From: Sulfuricurvum sp.
GTDB taxonomy: Bacteria > Campylobacterota > Campylobacteria > Campylobacterales > Sulfurimonadaceae
NCBI GenBank assembly: GCA_030694265.1
Contig: JAUXYP010000006.1
Location: forward strand, 124,001-188,000
DNA length: 64,000 nucleotides
Direction: 5' to 3'
In this document: piece after piece, positions 17,910 through 27,660 of the stretch
How positions within the stretch are numbered: the stretch's first letter is position 1
Layout of the letters: each line of letters begins with the position of its first letter
The notes under the pieces: model-generated
The model's database searches: none
Told to the model about the DNA's origin: nothing
The model's input: only the letters and a program-made list of their open reading frames with translations
Translations under genes and position numbers: made by a program

Positions 17910-19127
17910 CTAATAAATAACTCCGCTTCCTCCACTATTAGCAGCATGAAATACCATTGTACCATTTTTACGAGCATAAAAGCGTATCAGAAGATTTTGG
18001 AGGGTTGGTTCAATGGAGGGTTTAAACCACCCATTGTTACTGATAGCAATCATATACTTTGCATCAGGGGTATAGAGCTCTTCTCGTGTTGCCTCATAGC
18101 AAATTGCATTACGAAATTTAACCCCTTTGATGATAAAATCGGTCGGTTTATCGGCAGTCACGAAATCAGCTCCTCCTGCGAATATATGATGGTTAACCCA
18201 CTCTCGTAAAAAAGAGGGAAGCGGTATATACTCTCCAAAGGGAACCAAAATCGTTTTTTTGGCCACGCTGATTGTACCATGCTCAAAAAGGTAGGAAACA
18301 TTGTAATGCAGGGCATTTTCCTCGTGCAATGTACCTGTTAGGATAGCAATCGATTGAGAGCGCTTCTGCAGCTGTGCTTCAAGCAAGGGGTAATGGTTCA
18401 TATAGAGGACAAATGCGGATTCTGGAAGTACGACGAGATCATACCCTTGAGCGATAGCTAGATCTATCTGGTGAAGGTTGTCATTGACAATATTGCCCAT
18501 CATAGATTCTTGCCATTTGAGATCTTGAGAGATATTGGTAGAGACTAATTTTATGCGCAATGGCGGCTGTACGGGCGGCGTATAGGATGGCGGAACGGCT
18601 ATAAAGAGGGCAAATAGAGGGATGCTTTTTCGATATTGTATAAAATAAGAAGTCGAAGCAAGTGAAAGCAAGACAAGTGCAAATTGCCATTTTTCAAAGC
18701 CGATGTAGCTCTCAACAAAAACCAGTTCAGGCTGCATCCAGTTAAAGTCCATCGGCCACACATACGTAAGTCCAAAAAGAAGCAGTGCCCGCAACCATGG
18801 GTTTGAAGTTAGTCCCAATGAACCGTAGTAGAGGCCATAAACGATTCCAAATCCTAGTGCCACCAACATTTTGGCCCAGCCCAGCCCATAATACTGAAAA
18901 CTGTAGCCTATCCAATAACACCACAGCAAGCCTATCCAAAAACCGGCAATCGGCAATGTACGTTTAGGTGCATGTAAAAGCCCATAAAGCGCAGCTAGCG
19001 CTGTGAAGGTATTAAGCATTTTAGAAGTCAGATGAAAATATTCCCAATAGATAAAAGCACTGAAGCCAATGGCTATAAGCAGGGGAAGGGTGAGAAGTTC
19101 GAAAGTCATTTTTGATTGTAGTTTCAT
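17910..19127 (-). CDS. lnt: Apolipoprotein N-acyltransferase
   Basis: A 405-residue inner-membrane enzyme that adds the third acyl chain to lipoproteins. Six or so membrane helices span residues 8-185, then the nitrilase-like periplasmic domain follows. The catalytic triad is visible as Glu in LPESAFV (near 238), Lys in AKKTILVPFGEY (near 292) and Cys in NAICYEATREE (near 342). It is short (about 500 in E. coli), as is common in this phylum. The -10 box lies 6 bases before the ATG, so the mRNA may be leaderless. Confidence 0.93.
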   Translation of the reverse strand: MKLQSKMTFELLTLPLLIAIGFSAFIYWEYFHLTSKMLNTFTALAALYGLLHAPKRTLPIAGFWIGLLWCYWIGYSFQYYGLGWAKMLVALGFGIVYGLYYGSLGLTSNPWLRALLLFGLTYVWPMDFNWMQPELVFVESYIGFEKWQFALVLLSLASTSYFIQYRKSIPLFALFIAVPPSYTPPVQPPLRIKLVSTNISQDLKWQESMMGNIVNDNLHQIDLAIAQGYDLVVLPESAFVLYMNHYPLLEAQLQKRSQSIAILTGTLHEENALHYNVSYLFEHGTISVAKKTILVPFGEYIPLPSFLREWVNHHIFAGGADFVTADKPTDFIIKGVKFRNAICYEATREELYTPDAKYMIAISNNGWFKPSIEPTLQNLLIRFYARKNGTMVFHAANSGGSGVIY

Positions 19128-19133
19128 GGTGAA

Positions 19134-19139
19134 ATTATA
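19134..19139 (-). promoter_or_regulatory. -10 element immediately before the lnt start codon
   Basis: On the minus strand TATAAT ends 6 bases (TTCACC) before the ATG at 19127. No ribosome-binding site is visible. The expected transcript start coincides with the start codon. Confidence 0.5.
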
Positions 19140-19193
19140 CCGATGTTAATCTATTCTGAGTATAATGCAGTCATATTTTGTTCAAGGATTTCT

Positions 19194-19460
19194 ATGGAAT
19201 TTGTCTCCCAATTGCTCCCGTTTGCATTTTTAATTGCAATCATGTATTTTGTCATTATTCGTCCACAACAACAGCAGGCTAAAAAGCATGCAGAGATGCT
19301 TTCTGCATTGGTTAAAGGTGATAAGGTTGTTACCACTGGTGGTTTGATTGTAGAAATCAAAAAAGTAGAAGAAAATTTCTTCGCAGTTAAATTTAATAAT
19401 GATGTCGAAGGGCGTTTGGTAAAAGACGCTGTGGCAAGAAAGTACGAGGATGAAGCTTAA
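19194..19460 (+). CDS. yajC: Preprotein translocase accessory subunit YajC
   Basis: An 88-residue single-span membrane protein of the SecDF-YajC complex. The transmembrane helix LLPFAFLIAIMYFVIIRPQQ is followed by QQQAKKHAEML and a cytoplasmic domain with VTTGGLIVEIKKVEENF. The ATG at 19194 follows AAGGA; the frame opens 17 codons earlier, but that part is not family-like. It overlaps secD by 11 bases. TATAAT at 19161-19166 is the likely -10. Confidence 0.95.
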   Translation: MEFVSQLLPFAFLIAIMYFVIIRPQQQQAKKHAEMLSALVKGDKVVTTGGLIVEIKKVEENFFAVKFNNDVEGRLVKDAVARKYEDEA

Positions 19461-21024
19461 TTACCGCGTAGTATTACTGATTTTTGCCACAATTTTTGGA
19501 TTGGTTTTTTCGCTTCCCTCTTTGACACAAAGTCAAAGTGGTGCGAAAGTTACTTTGGGACTCGATCTTCAAGGTGGTTTGCACATGCTTTTGGGTGTCA
19601 AAACCGAAGAAGCATTAACCTCTCAACTCAAATCGATCGCATCAGGTGTGAAACATTTTACGGAGCATAATGATATTCTTTTGGATGGATTAAGCGCCAG
19701 CAACGATGTCGTAACTTTTGAACTACTTGATGAAGATGATGCCGTAGTCATGGACGAGTACTTGAAAAAAGTGGAAGGTACGGTTGTCCATTCTGCCAAA
19801 GGACAATACAGTTTGGCGATGACACCTGCCGCCATTGAAAAACTAAAAGTACAGTCGGTGGATCAAGCCATTGAAACGATTCGAAATCGACTTGACCAAT
19901 TTGGGCTTTCAGAACCAACCGTTGCAAAACAGGGGGTTGATAAAATTCTGGTTGAATTACCAGGGATTAAAACTCCTCAAGAGGAGCAGCGTGCGCGTGA
20001 GCTTATTTCTCGCGCTGCAAAGTTGGAGATGATGGCAATCGATGAAGATCGTGCGATGCGTGCCAATGAAATGACAGAAATGGAAGCAGTTGGTTTTGAA
20101 GACAAACTTCTTGAAGATGCGCTAGAACCGAAAACAAAGCACCTTGTGCATGAAATTGCTATCCTTGATGGAACAATGCTTACGGATGCCCAAGTGGGTT
20201 ATGATCAAAATAATCGCCCAGTGATTAATTTCTCACTCAATTCTGAGGGGGCTCAAATATTCGGCGATTTTACCGGTAAAAATGTCGGTAAACGTCTTGC
20301 TATCGTATTGGATGGAAAAGTTTATTCTGCTCCGGTAATTAATGAGCGTATTGGCGGTGGTTCGGGCCAGATTAGCGGTAACTATACGACGGAAGAAGCG
20401 AATGACCTCTCAATCGCTTTACGCTCAGGGGCATTACTGGCACCGATTTATATGATGGAAAAACGTTCAGTAGGGCCAAGTCTTGGTGCGGACAGTATCA
20501 GAGCATCATTATTGGCTCTTATCAGCGGATTCGTATTGGTTATTATATTTATGATGTTTTACTACGGACTAGCGGGCGTTATTGCTAATTTGGCGGTTGT
20601 GATCAATCTCTTTATTATTTTGGCCATGATGTCTCTATTGGGGGCAACGCTAACATTGCCCGGAATGGCGGGGATCGTTCTGCATATAGGGCTTGCGGTA
20701 GACGCGAATATTATTATCAATGAACGTGTCCGTGAGCAGCTGCGGTTAGGCTCTTCAACTGCCAATGCAATTAAAGAGGGTTACGCTAAAGCGATGCGTG
20801 CAATTTTAGACTCGAATGTAACGCAGATTATTGCATGTACCATTTTATACATATATGGAACGGGTGCTGTCAAAGGATTTGCGGTAACACTCAGTATGGG
20901 AATTTTGGCATCGATGCTCACGGCAATCGTGGGAACATATGGAATTTATCAACTCTTTATGGATCGAATTGAGAAAAATAAGAACTATGCTTTATGGTTC
21001 GGTATGACGAGAAAAGGTAAATAA
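19450..21024 (+). CDS. secD: Protein translocase subunit SecD
   Basis: A 524-residue RND-type membrane protein that uses the proton gradient to pull exported proteins across the inner membrane. One N-terminal helix is followed by the periplasmic P1 region starting VTLGLDLQGGLHMLLGV, which holds the conserved D-LQGG. P1 also includes TIRNRLDQFGLSEP. Five C-terminal helices contain GLAVDANIIINERVREQLR, with the proton-relay Asp. The gene directly precedes secF. Confidence 0.97.
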   Translation: MKLNYRVVLLIFATIFGLVFSLPSLTQSQSGAKVTLGLDLQGGLHMLLGVKTEEALTSQLKSIASGVKHFTEHNDILLDGLSASNDVVTFELLDEDDAVVMDEYLKKVEGTVVHSAKGQYSLAMTPAAIEKLKVQSVDQAIETIRNRLDQFGLSEPTVAKQGVDKILVELPGIKTPQEEQRARELISRAAKLEMMAIDEDRAMRANEMTEMEAVGFEDKLLEDALEPKTKHLVHEIAILDGTMLTDAQVGYDQNNRPVINFSLNSEGAQIFGDFTGKNVGKRLAIVLDGKVYSAPVINERIGGGSGQISGNYTTEEANDLSIALRSGALLAPIYMMEKRSVGPSLGADSIRASLLALISGFVLVIIFMMFYYGLAGVIANLAVVINLFIILAMMSLLGATLTLPGMAGIVLHIGLAVDANIIINERVREQLRLGSSTANAIKEGYAKAMRAILDSNVTQIIACTILYIYGTGAVKGFAVTLSMGILASMLTAIVGTYGIYQLFMDRIEKNKNYALWFGMTRKGK

Positions 21025-21026
21025 TC

Positions 21027-21998
21027 ATGGAACTGTTTAAAGAAGACAAGATTTATAACTTTCTGGGCAAAGGAAAAATCTTTTTTGTTGCTTCATTCGT
21101 TTTGTTTTTCTTGGCCATAGGTTTAATAGCGACGAAAGGGTTTTCATTCGGGATTGATTTCACCGGTGGTACCGTTGTTCAGGTTAAGTATACGGATGTT
21201 GCTCCGATTAGTAAAATACGGGAACATTTGGCAAAAAATAAACTTTTTGAGCATTCCAGTGTGACAGAGTTTGGTTCGCCGCAAGAGATTATTATCAAAA
21301 CAGCGGCTTCAACAGACGGTCTTAGCAAAGATATTGGTGACACTGCCAAGGAAGTACTAAAAGGGACGGGTGATTTTGAAATTCGCCGTGTCGATATGGT
21401 AGGACCGAAAGTTGGAGATGAACTTCGGACCAAAGGATTAACCGCCTTTTTGTTAACCTTGATGGCGATTATGGCGATGGTGACGTTTCGGTATGAATGG
21501 CGTTTTGCATTGGCTGCTGTTATCGCGATTGTTCATGATATCGTCATTACGTTTGGATTTGTTTCTTATTTTGAGATTGATTTTAACATTGAAAGCGTTG
21601 CAGCACTGTTGATGATTTTGGGATATTCGATTCATGATACTATTATTGTTTATGATCGCATACGTGAGCACATTCAGGAGAGTAAAAATACCGATTTTGT
21701 AATGATCGTTAATGAAGCGGTTTCTCGTACGCAGTCTCGTACAACACTGACGTCATTGACCGTATTTTTTGTGGTTTTAACACTCTTCATCTTTGGTGGA
21801 GACATTATGATAGGCTTTAGCTTCCCTATGCTTATTGGTGTTATTGTAGGTACGTACAGTTCAATTTTTGTTGCAGCACAGCTTGTTGTATGGACAGGAT
21901 TCAGTGTTGCAGGGTACCGTCAAAATATGGCGGAAAAAGCTAAGAATGCGGCAGAAAGAGAAAAAATGCGTGCTCAATACGAGCAGGGCATTGTTTAA
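21027..21998 (+). CDS. secF: Protein translocase subunit SecF
   Basis: A 323-residue partner of SecD. The N-terminal helix leads to GIDFTGGTVVQV, the SecF signature. The membrane domain includes GYSIHDTIIVYDRIREH, with the Asp-containing helix 4. Two bases separate it from secD, and leuS follows after 12 bases, so all three are co-transcribed. Confidence 0.97.
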   Translation: MELFKEDKIYNFLGKGKIFFVASFVLFFLAIGLIATKGFSFGIDFTGGTVVQVKYTDVAPISKIREHLAKNKLFEHSSVTEFGSPQEIIIKTAASTDGLSKDIGDTAKEVLKGTGDFEIRRVDMVGPKVGDELRTKGLTAFLLTLMAIMAMVTFRYEWRFALAAVIAIVHDIVITFGFVSYFEIDFNIESVAALLMILGYSIHDTIIVYDRIREHIQESKNTDFVMIVNEAVSRTQSRTTLTSLTVFFVVLTLFIFGGDIMIGFSFPMLIGVIVGTYSSIFVAAQLVVWTGFSVAGYRQNMAEKAKNAAEREKMRAQYEQGIV

Positions 21999-22010
21999 TT
22001 AGGAGTTTTT

Positions 22011-24461
22011 TTGAATTACATCCCCAAAGATATTGAAGCCAGATGGCAAAAATTTTGGCTTGAAAACAAAAGTTTTGAGCCAAGTGAAGATTTTACCAAG
22101 CCGAAAAAATACATTTTAAGTATGTTTCCTTTCCCAAGTGGGCGATTGCATATGGGGCATGTACGAAATTACACACTCAGTGACACCTTTGCTCGTTATT
22201 ACCGTCAACAAGGTTTTAATGTACTTCATCCAATCGGTTTTGACAGTTTTGGAATGCCTGCTGAAAATGCGGCGATAAAAAATGGTTCTCATCCAAAAGG
22301 GTGGACGTACGATAATATTGATTACATGAAAAAAGAGTTTGCGTCACTGGGCTTTTCATTTTCAAAAGATCGCGAGCTTGCAACCAGCGATGAGCTGTAT
22401 ACGAAGTTTGAGCAGGGCTTTATCATTGATATGTATGAAAAAGGGCTACTTTATCGTAAAAAAGGGATGCTTAACTGGTGCCCGCATGATTTGACGGTAC
22501 TTGCAAATGAGCAAGTCGTTGATGGCTGCTGCTGGAGATGTGATACGCCGATTGTCAAAAAAGACATGAATCAATATTATTTCAAGATTACCCAATACGG
22601 TGATGAATTGTTAGATGATTTGCACAAGCTAGAGGGCGGTTGGCCTAAGCAGGTTTTGACCATGCAAGAAAATTGGATTGGAAAATCCAATGGTTTAGCA
22701 TTTGATTTGTTTTTTGATGAGGGTAGTAAAGAGAAATTAGGATCGAACTTTGAGAGTTTTGATGTCTTTACAACACGCCCTGACACCATTTACGGTGTTT
22801 CGTATACGGCGCTGGCACCTGAACATCCGATTGTGACTTACATGATTGATAATGGGGTACTAAGCTCTGGTGTAATCGCTCAAATCAAAGAGATGAAAAC
22901 CAGTTCTTCTATTGACCGTCAAAAAGAGAAAAGCGGTGTGGCATTGGGATTAAACGTCCTTCATCCCCTTACGAATGCAAAAATTCCGGTATGGATTGCT
23001 AATTTTGTTTTGATGGATTACGGCAGCGGTGCGGTTATGGCTGTTCCTGCCCATGACGATCGAGATTTCGATTTTGCCAAGAAATATGATCTTCCGATTC
23101 ATGCGGTTATTAAACCTTTAAGCGGTGAGTTGGACTCCAGCAAAGCTTTCACCGAAGTCGGAGTACTTTTTAATTCGGGTCCGTTTGACGGCATCAATTC
23201 AAAAGAGGCTCAAAGTAAAGTTATTGACCATTTTGAGAGTGCAAAATTGGGCCAAAAAACGACGAATTACAAACTCAAAGACTGGGGAGTATCGCGTCAA
23301 CGGTACTGGGGCGCTCCTATCCCTTTTGTACATTGTGATGATTGCGGCTTAGTGATGGAGAAAAAAGAAAATCTCCCTATTGCATTGCCTCATGATGTAG
23401 AAATAACAGGAGAGGGTAACCCTCTGGAAAAGCATCCGACATGGAAACATTGCAAATGCCCTCAATGCGGTAAAGATGCGATTCGTGAAACCGATACAAT
23501 GGATACCTTTGTGGAATCAAGCTGGTACTTTTTACGTTTTTGTGCATCACCTGCGAATTGGGAAAAAGAAGCATTTTCCAGTGAGCAAATCAAGTATTGG
23601 ATGAGCGTTGACCACTATATTGGTGGTATTGAGCATGCTATCTTGCATCTATTATATGCCCGTTTTTTCACTAAGGTCTTTAGAGATTTAGGATACGTTG
23701 AGTTTGATGAACCGTTTGAAAAATTGTTGACGCAAGGGATGGTGCTTAAAGACGGGGCAAAAATGTCTAAATCCAAAGGCAATACTGTAGATCCGGATGC
23801 TATTATAGAAAAATACGGGGCGGATACGGCACGACTGTTCATTTTGTTTGCTGCTCCTCCAACGCAAGAGCTGGAATGGAATGATAGTGCGGTTGAAGGT
23901 GCCTATCGATTTTTGAAACGTTTTGCGGATCGTAGTCAGTTTGCACAAAAAACGGCAACATTGCCAAAGATTGACCATGCAACGCTTTCTAAAGAGGAAA
24001 AAGCCGCTCGTAAAAAAGTGTATGAAGCATTGAATCGCGCGCAAGAAGTTTACAACGAGCGTTACACCTTTAATACCATGATCGCCGGTGTGATGGAAGC
24101 TATGAATGCATTGAATGAGCAAAATAATCCGAAGGTTTGGACGGAAGGGTATTGGATTTTGACCTCGATTTTAGAGCCGATCGTCCCTCATGTGTGTTGG
24201 GAACTCTCGCATACCCTTTTTGGCGGAAAAAATTTCGGTGTACAAAAGGTATGCGAAGAGGTTTTTGAAGTGGAAGCACTTACGTTTGGGGTATCTGTCA
24301 ACGGAAAAAATCGCGCTACTATTGAAGTGGGTGTCCAAGAATCCCAAGAGACGATTATTGAGATAGCCAAAGCGTCCGTTGAGAAATGGATAGAGGGGAA
24401 AGAGATTGTTAAGGCAATCGTCATTCCCGGTAAATTGGTCAACTTGGTTATTAAAGGATAA
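22011..24461 (+). CDS. leuS: Leucyl-tRNA synthetase
   Basis: An 816-residue class I aminoacyl-tRNA synthetase. HIGH motif as [12 protein letters not shown] near residue 42, a zinc-type insert (CPHD ... CCWRC), the CP1 editing domain with [20 protein letters not shown], and [12 protein letters not shown] near 583. The start is TTG at 22011 with AGGAG six bases upstream. A second Cys cluster (HCDDCG ... CKCPQCG) lies in the middle. Full length for a bacterial LeuRS. Confidence 0.97.
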   Translation: MNYIPKDIEARWQKFWLENKSFEPSEDFTKPKKYILSMFPFPSGRLHMGHVRNYTLSDTFARYYRQQGFNVLHPIGFDSFGMPAENAAIKNGSHPKGWTYDNIDYMKKEFASLGFSFSKDRELATSDELYTKFEQGFIIDMYEKGLLYRKKGMLNWCPHDLTVLANEQVVDGCCWRCDTPIVKKDMNQYYFKITQYGDELLDDLHKLEGGWPKQVLTMQENWIGKSNGLAFDLFFDEGSKEKLGSNFESFDVFTTRPDTIYGVSYTALAPEHPIVTYMIDNGVLSSGVIAQIKEMKTSSSIDRQKEKSGVALGLNVLHPLTNAKIPVWIANFVLMDYGSGAVMAVPAHDDRDFDFAKKYDLPIHAVIKPLSGELDSSKAFTEVGVLFNSGPFDGINSKEAQSKVIDHFESAKLGQKTTNYKLKDWGVSRQRYWGAPIPFVHCDDCGLVMEKKENLPIALPHDVEITGEGNPLEKHPTWKHCKCPQCGKDAIRETDTMDTFVESSWYFLRFCASPANWEKEAFSSEQIKYWMSVDHYIGGIEHAILHLLYARFFTKVFRDLGYVEFDEPFEKLLTQGMVLKDGAKMSKSKGNTVDPDAIIEKYGADTARLFILFAAPPTQELEWNDSAVEGAYRFLKRFADRSQFAQKTATLPKIDHATLSKEEKAARKKVYEALNRAQEVYNERYTFNTMIAGVMEAMNALNEQNNPKVWTEGYWILTSILEPIVPHVCWELSHTLFGGKNFGVQKVCEEVFEVEALTFGVSVNGKNRATIEVGVQESQETIIEIAKASVEKWIEGKEIVKAIVIPGKLVNLVIKG

Positions 24462-24463
24462 AT

Positions 24464-24973
24464 ATGCGTATTTTGCTAGGGTGCATTGTGGCGGTTATGA
24501 TATTCACGGGATGTGGATATGTGAGTGCTGCTCATTATGCACAATCAGTTGTTGGAGAGAGTGTGAGTACGGAAGTACTGATCTCTATGGAAGACCCGCA
24601 AAATACAGTCATTATCAAAGACGCTGTAGACACAGCGGTTATTACCAAATTTCGAACGTCACTGACGTCAAAAAATGCCTCACAAACCCATTTGAAAATA
24701 CAAATTGCATCCGTTGGATTTACACCGTTACGTTATGATACCAATGGGTACGTGACCACATATCGTACAACGGTGAATATGAGCATAGAGCGTAAGAGAC
24801 TTGAAAAAACCCATAGTTATAGTACCTCAGGCAGGTATGATTTTGACATTGAGCCCAATGCAATTATCTCTGATCAGGCACGTTTTAATGCTATTAGTTT
24901 GAGTGCGCAAAAGGCTATTGATGCGTTTATTGCGCAAATTGCGGCAGAAGGTTCGAATCCACCTAAGGAATAA
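24464..24973 (+). CDS. lptE: LPS assembly lipoprotein LptE
   Basis: A 169-residue outer-membrane lipoprotein. Signal peptide with lipobox IFTGC (Cys at residue 17). The mature part has alternating beta segments like the LptE plug of the LptD barrel. The call rests on the lipobox, the length and the position directly after leuS, which is where lptE lies in most Gram-negatives. Sequence identity in this family is low. Confidence 0.8.
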   Translation: MRILLGCIVAVMIFTGCGYVSAAHYAQSVVGESVSTEVLISMEDPQNTVIIKDAVDTAVITKFRTSLTSKNASQTHLKIQIASVGFTPLRYDTNGYVTTYRTTVNMSIERKRLEKTHSYSTSGRYDFDIEPNAIISDQARFNAISLSAQKAIDAFIAQIAAEGSNPPKE

Positions 24974-24976
24974 GTT

Positions 24977-26509
24977 ATGACGATTAACCAAATTGTACGT
25001 AATACGATAGAGCGTTTAAAGACAGAGGGGAAAGTTTGGACTCCCGATCTGTATGCCGAAGCATTTTGTCTTGAAGCCAAAAAAGCGGGTGTCAAGGTAG
25101 AAGATTGTCAGGGCATCGATCGTTATACACCCTTGATGGATAAAAAAACACTGGACGAAGTGAAACAATATCGCGTTAAAACAACCGCTGAACTGGTACG
25201 ATTCTTAATCTCAAAAATGAGCCGTTTAAATCCGAGTGAAGCATCGCTATTAGTTGAAGTATTAAGTTCATTAAGCAAAGCAATGGCTATGAGTATTGCT
25301 ACACTTCATAATCCAGATGCCACTGCATTGGCTAAAAAAACAATAGCCCTGATTGAAGCACAAGGGGGAAAAACCCAAATCGACCTTCTGAAGCAGGCAT
25401 GGGAAAACTTTATTACTGTTTATGATGATACTTTTTTAGAAAAATTATCAGATTATGGGAAAGTGGATTCTTCTAATCTGAAAAAAACCATTGAAAATCT
25501 GCGTATTGAAGCCTCTTCAACACAAAACAACGATCTTACCCGAATAGCACAGTTCCTGGTAATGGGACTCTCTCCTTCAATTGCTCCCAAATTGGATGAT
25601 AAAACAGCGCATTTGACTCAAAAACTCAGAGAAAACCCGAGTTATATCTCCAATGAAGCGTTTGAAAAAGAGATTAGGGCCGCTATTGCCATGCGTATCG
25701 CGTTGGATAAGCAAAGTGTTGAAGAGATGGTAAAAGCACTGGATGAGCTTTTGGGGAAACTCTCTGTACAGTTGATTGATCTTATAGAACGCAGTGAAAA
25801 CTCCACAACGGAAATACGCGATGTGAAACGGGACCTTGAGGCATTGGACTCCGATAAGCCCAAAGATTTTAAAACAGCGCACAAGCGTTTGTATGCCATT
25901 GCAACAACGCTGGAAGAAAAAGTAGAAATATTAAGTCATGATTTACGTTCGCATAATGTCAAAGTAAATGAAATGGGTCAAAAAATAGCTACGCTTGAAG
26001 CTCAATTGGCAATAGCGACGCAAGCATCGAGAGAAGATTTCTTAACTAAATTGCTCAATAAGCGCGCCCTAGAAGAGGTTATAGAGGTCAAAGAAGCGGA
26101 GTATGAACGGTATGGACGTAATTTTTGTGTTGCGATGCTGGATTTAGACTTTTTTAAATCGGTCAACGATACATACGGGCATGAAGCAGGTGATGCCGTT
26201 CTCAAAGCATTTGCACAAATTCTTAAAGATGAAGCGCGTATTAACGATACGGTAGGGCGTTTTGGCGGCGAAGAATTTTTAGTGATACTAGGAGATACGG
26301 AACTTGAAGGAGCACGAATATTTGCTGAAAAAGTACGTGCCCATGTAGAAGAAGCTCATTTTATGTACCTAGGAGAGCGTATTGCGGTAACGGTCAGTGT
26401 TGGTATTGCCCAGCGTAAGGACTATCCATCGTTGGAAACTCTCAAAGTAGGAGCGGATGGACGTCTGTATGATGCCAAGCACAAAGGGCGCAACTGCGTA
26501 GAGGCATGA
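24977..26509 (+). CDS. Diguanylate cyclase (GGDEF) with an alpha-helical N-terminal region
   Basis: A 510-residue cytoplasmic protein. Residues 1-320 are helical and charged with a coiled coil just before the enzyme domain, and match no sensor domain I know. The GGDEF domain (about 345-508) has DLDFFKSVNDTYGHEAGD and the active loop GRFGGEEFLVIL. An inhibitory RxxD site (RIND) lies five residues before GGEEF, so product feedback is expected. It should make c-di-GMP from GTP. It is embedded between lptE and folC with 3-4 base junctions, an odd operon for a signalling enzyme. Confidence 0.9.
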   Translation: MTINQIVRNTIERLKTEGKVWTPDLYAEAFCLEAKKAGVKVEDCQGIDRYTPLMDKKTLDEVKQYRVKTTAELVRFLISKMSRLNPSEASLLVEVLSSLSKAMAMSIATLHNPDATALAKKTIALIEAQGGKTQIDLLKQAWENFITVYDDTFLEKLSDYGKVDSSNLKKTIENLRIEASSTQNNDLTRIAQFLVMGLSPSIAPKLDDKTAHLTQKLRENPSYISNEAFEKEIRAAIAMRIALDKQSVEEMVKALDELLGKLSVQLIDLIERSENSTTEIRDVKRDLEALDSDKPKDFKTAHKRLYAIATTLEEKVEILSHDLRSHNVKVNEMGQKIATLEAQLAIATQASREDFLTKLLNKRALEEVIEVKEAEYERYGRNFCVAMLDLDFFKSVNDTYGHEAGDAVLKAFAQILKDEARINDTVGRFGGEEFLVILGDTELEGARIFAEKVRAHVEEAHFMYLGERIAVTVSVGIAQRKDYPSLETLKVGADGRLYDAKHKGRNCVEA

Positions 26510-27660
26510 TGGATCTCGAATCATTTTTAGCCTCAAAACCACTTTTCTACGATGTCATTGATTATGAAAGATTTCCAAAAGCGTATTTGAGCGTGGCGCC
26601 TTTGCTGCATCTTCCCAAAATTATTCATATTGTGGGAACAAACGGAAAAGGGAGTACGGGACGTTTTTTAGCCACAGCGTTAAGTCGTGCAGGTAAAAAA
26701 ACGGGGCATTACACTTCTCCGCACATTCTTCATTTTAATGAACGTATCTGGATGGATCGCGAAGATATTGATAATGTGGGGCTAGAAACGGCACATCAAA
26801 AGCTTATGGGATTTTTGGACGATCAAACGGCAAAGACTTTGAGTTATTTTGAGTACACAACACTGTTAGCAATGGTGGCTTTTGAAAAGTGTGAGTACGT
26901 TGTGTTAGAAGCAGGGCTTGGTGGCGAGTTTGATGCGACGAATGTTTTTGATAAAGTACTCAGTATTTTTACCCCTATTGACTTTGATCACAGTGCTTTT
27001 TTAGGCTCATCCATTGAATCGATTGCACGTACAAAATTACGAAGCATGCAAACCAATGCCCTCTTAGGAATTCAAAAACACGACGAGGTAGAAACCATAG
27101 CGCACGAGATTGCATTGAGTAAACAGTGCCAATTGTATAAAGTTCAGGAGCTTACGGACACGCTTATCTGCTCTCTTGGATTGCACCTTGCCTTAAAAAA
27201 TGGACTCAGTGACTATCTACGTGATAATTGTGAACTTGCAATGGTGGCATTTGAACTGTTGGGGTATAAGGCACAAGAAGCATTATTTGATCAGAATGCC
27301 CTTTTTGGAAGGCTGAGTAAAATAAGTGAGAATGTGACGCTGGATGTCGGACATAATCCCCTTGCCGCAAGCGCGATTGCGAAAGCGTTTCAAGGAAAAA
27401 AAATTACCCTGATTTACAACAGCTATGGGGATAAAGATTACCGTGAGATATTGACTTTATTGGCCCCGATTATTGATACCGTAGCGATTATCGCCGTAGA
27501 AGAGGAACGTATAGTCTCTCGCCCTTTGCTGGAATCTGTTTTAGCAGAGATTGGGCTTAAATACGGATCGTTTGAATCTATAGACATGAACAAAGAATAT
27601 CTCGTATTCGGTTCCTTCAGTGTAGCCGAAGCATTTTTAAAGAGGATAAAGTACCCATAA
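26506..27660 (+). CDS. folC: Folylpolyglutamate synthase / dihydrofolate synthase
   Basis: A 384-residue Mur-ligase-type enzyme that adds glutamate to folates. HIVGTNGKGSTGRFLATAL near residue 42 is the P-loop. SPHILHFNERIWMD, LEAGLGGEFDATN and DVGHNPLAA near 285 are family signatures. Two adjacent ATGs (26506, 26509) are possible starts. It overlaps the cyclase gene by 4 bases and mfd by 1. Confidence 0.93.
   Translation: MMDLESFLASKPLFYDVIDYERFPKAYLSVAPLLHLPKIIHIVGTNGKGSTGRFLATALSRAGKKTGHYTSPHILHFNERIWMDREDIDNVGLETAHQKLMGFLDDQTAKTLSYFEYTTLLAMVAFEKCEYVVLEAGLGGEFDATNVFDKVLSIFTPIDFDHSAFLGSSIESIARTKLRSMQTNALLGIQKHDEVETIAHEIALSKQCQLYKVQELTDTLICSLGLHLALKNGLSDYLRDNCELAMVAFELLGYKAQEALFDQNALFGRLSKISENVTLDVGHNPLAASAIAKAFQGKKITLIYNSYGDKDYREILTLLAPIIDTVAIIAVEEERIVSRPLLESVLAEIGLKYGSFESIDMNKEYLVFGSFSVAEAFLKRIKYP

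Noticed and set aside
24945-24966. tRNA-like T-arm sequence GGTTCGAATCC
   Set aside because: It encodes the C-terminus of lptE in frame and no acceptor, D or anticodon arms can be formed around it. Coincidence.
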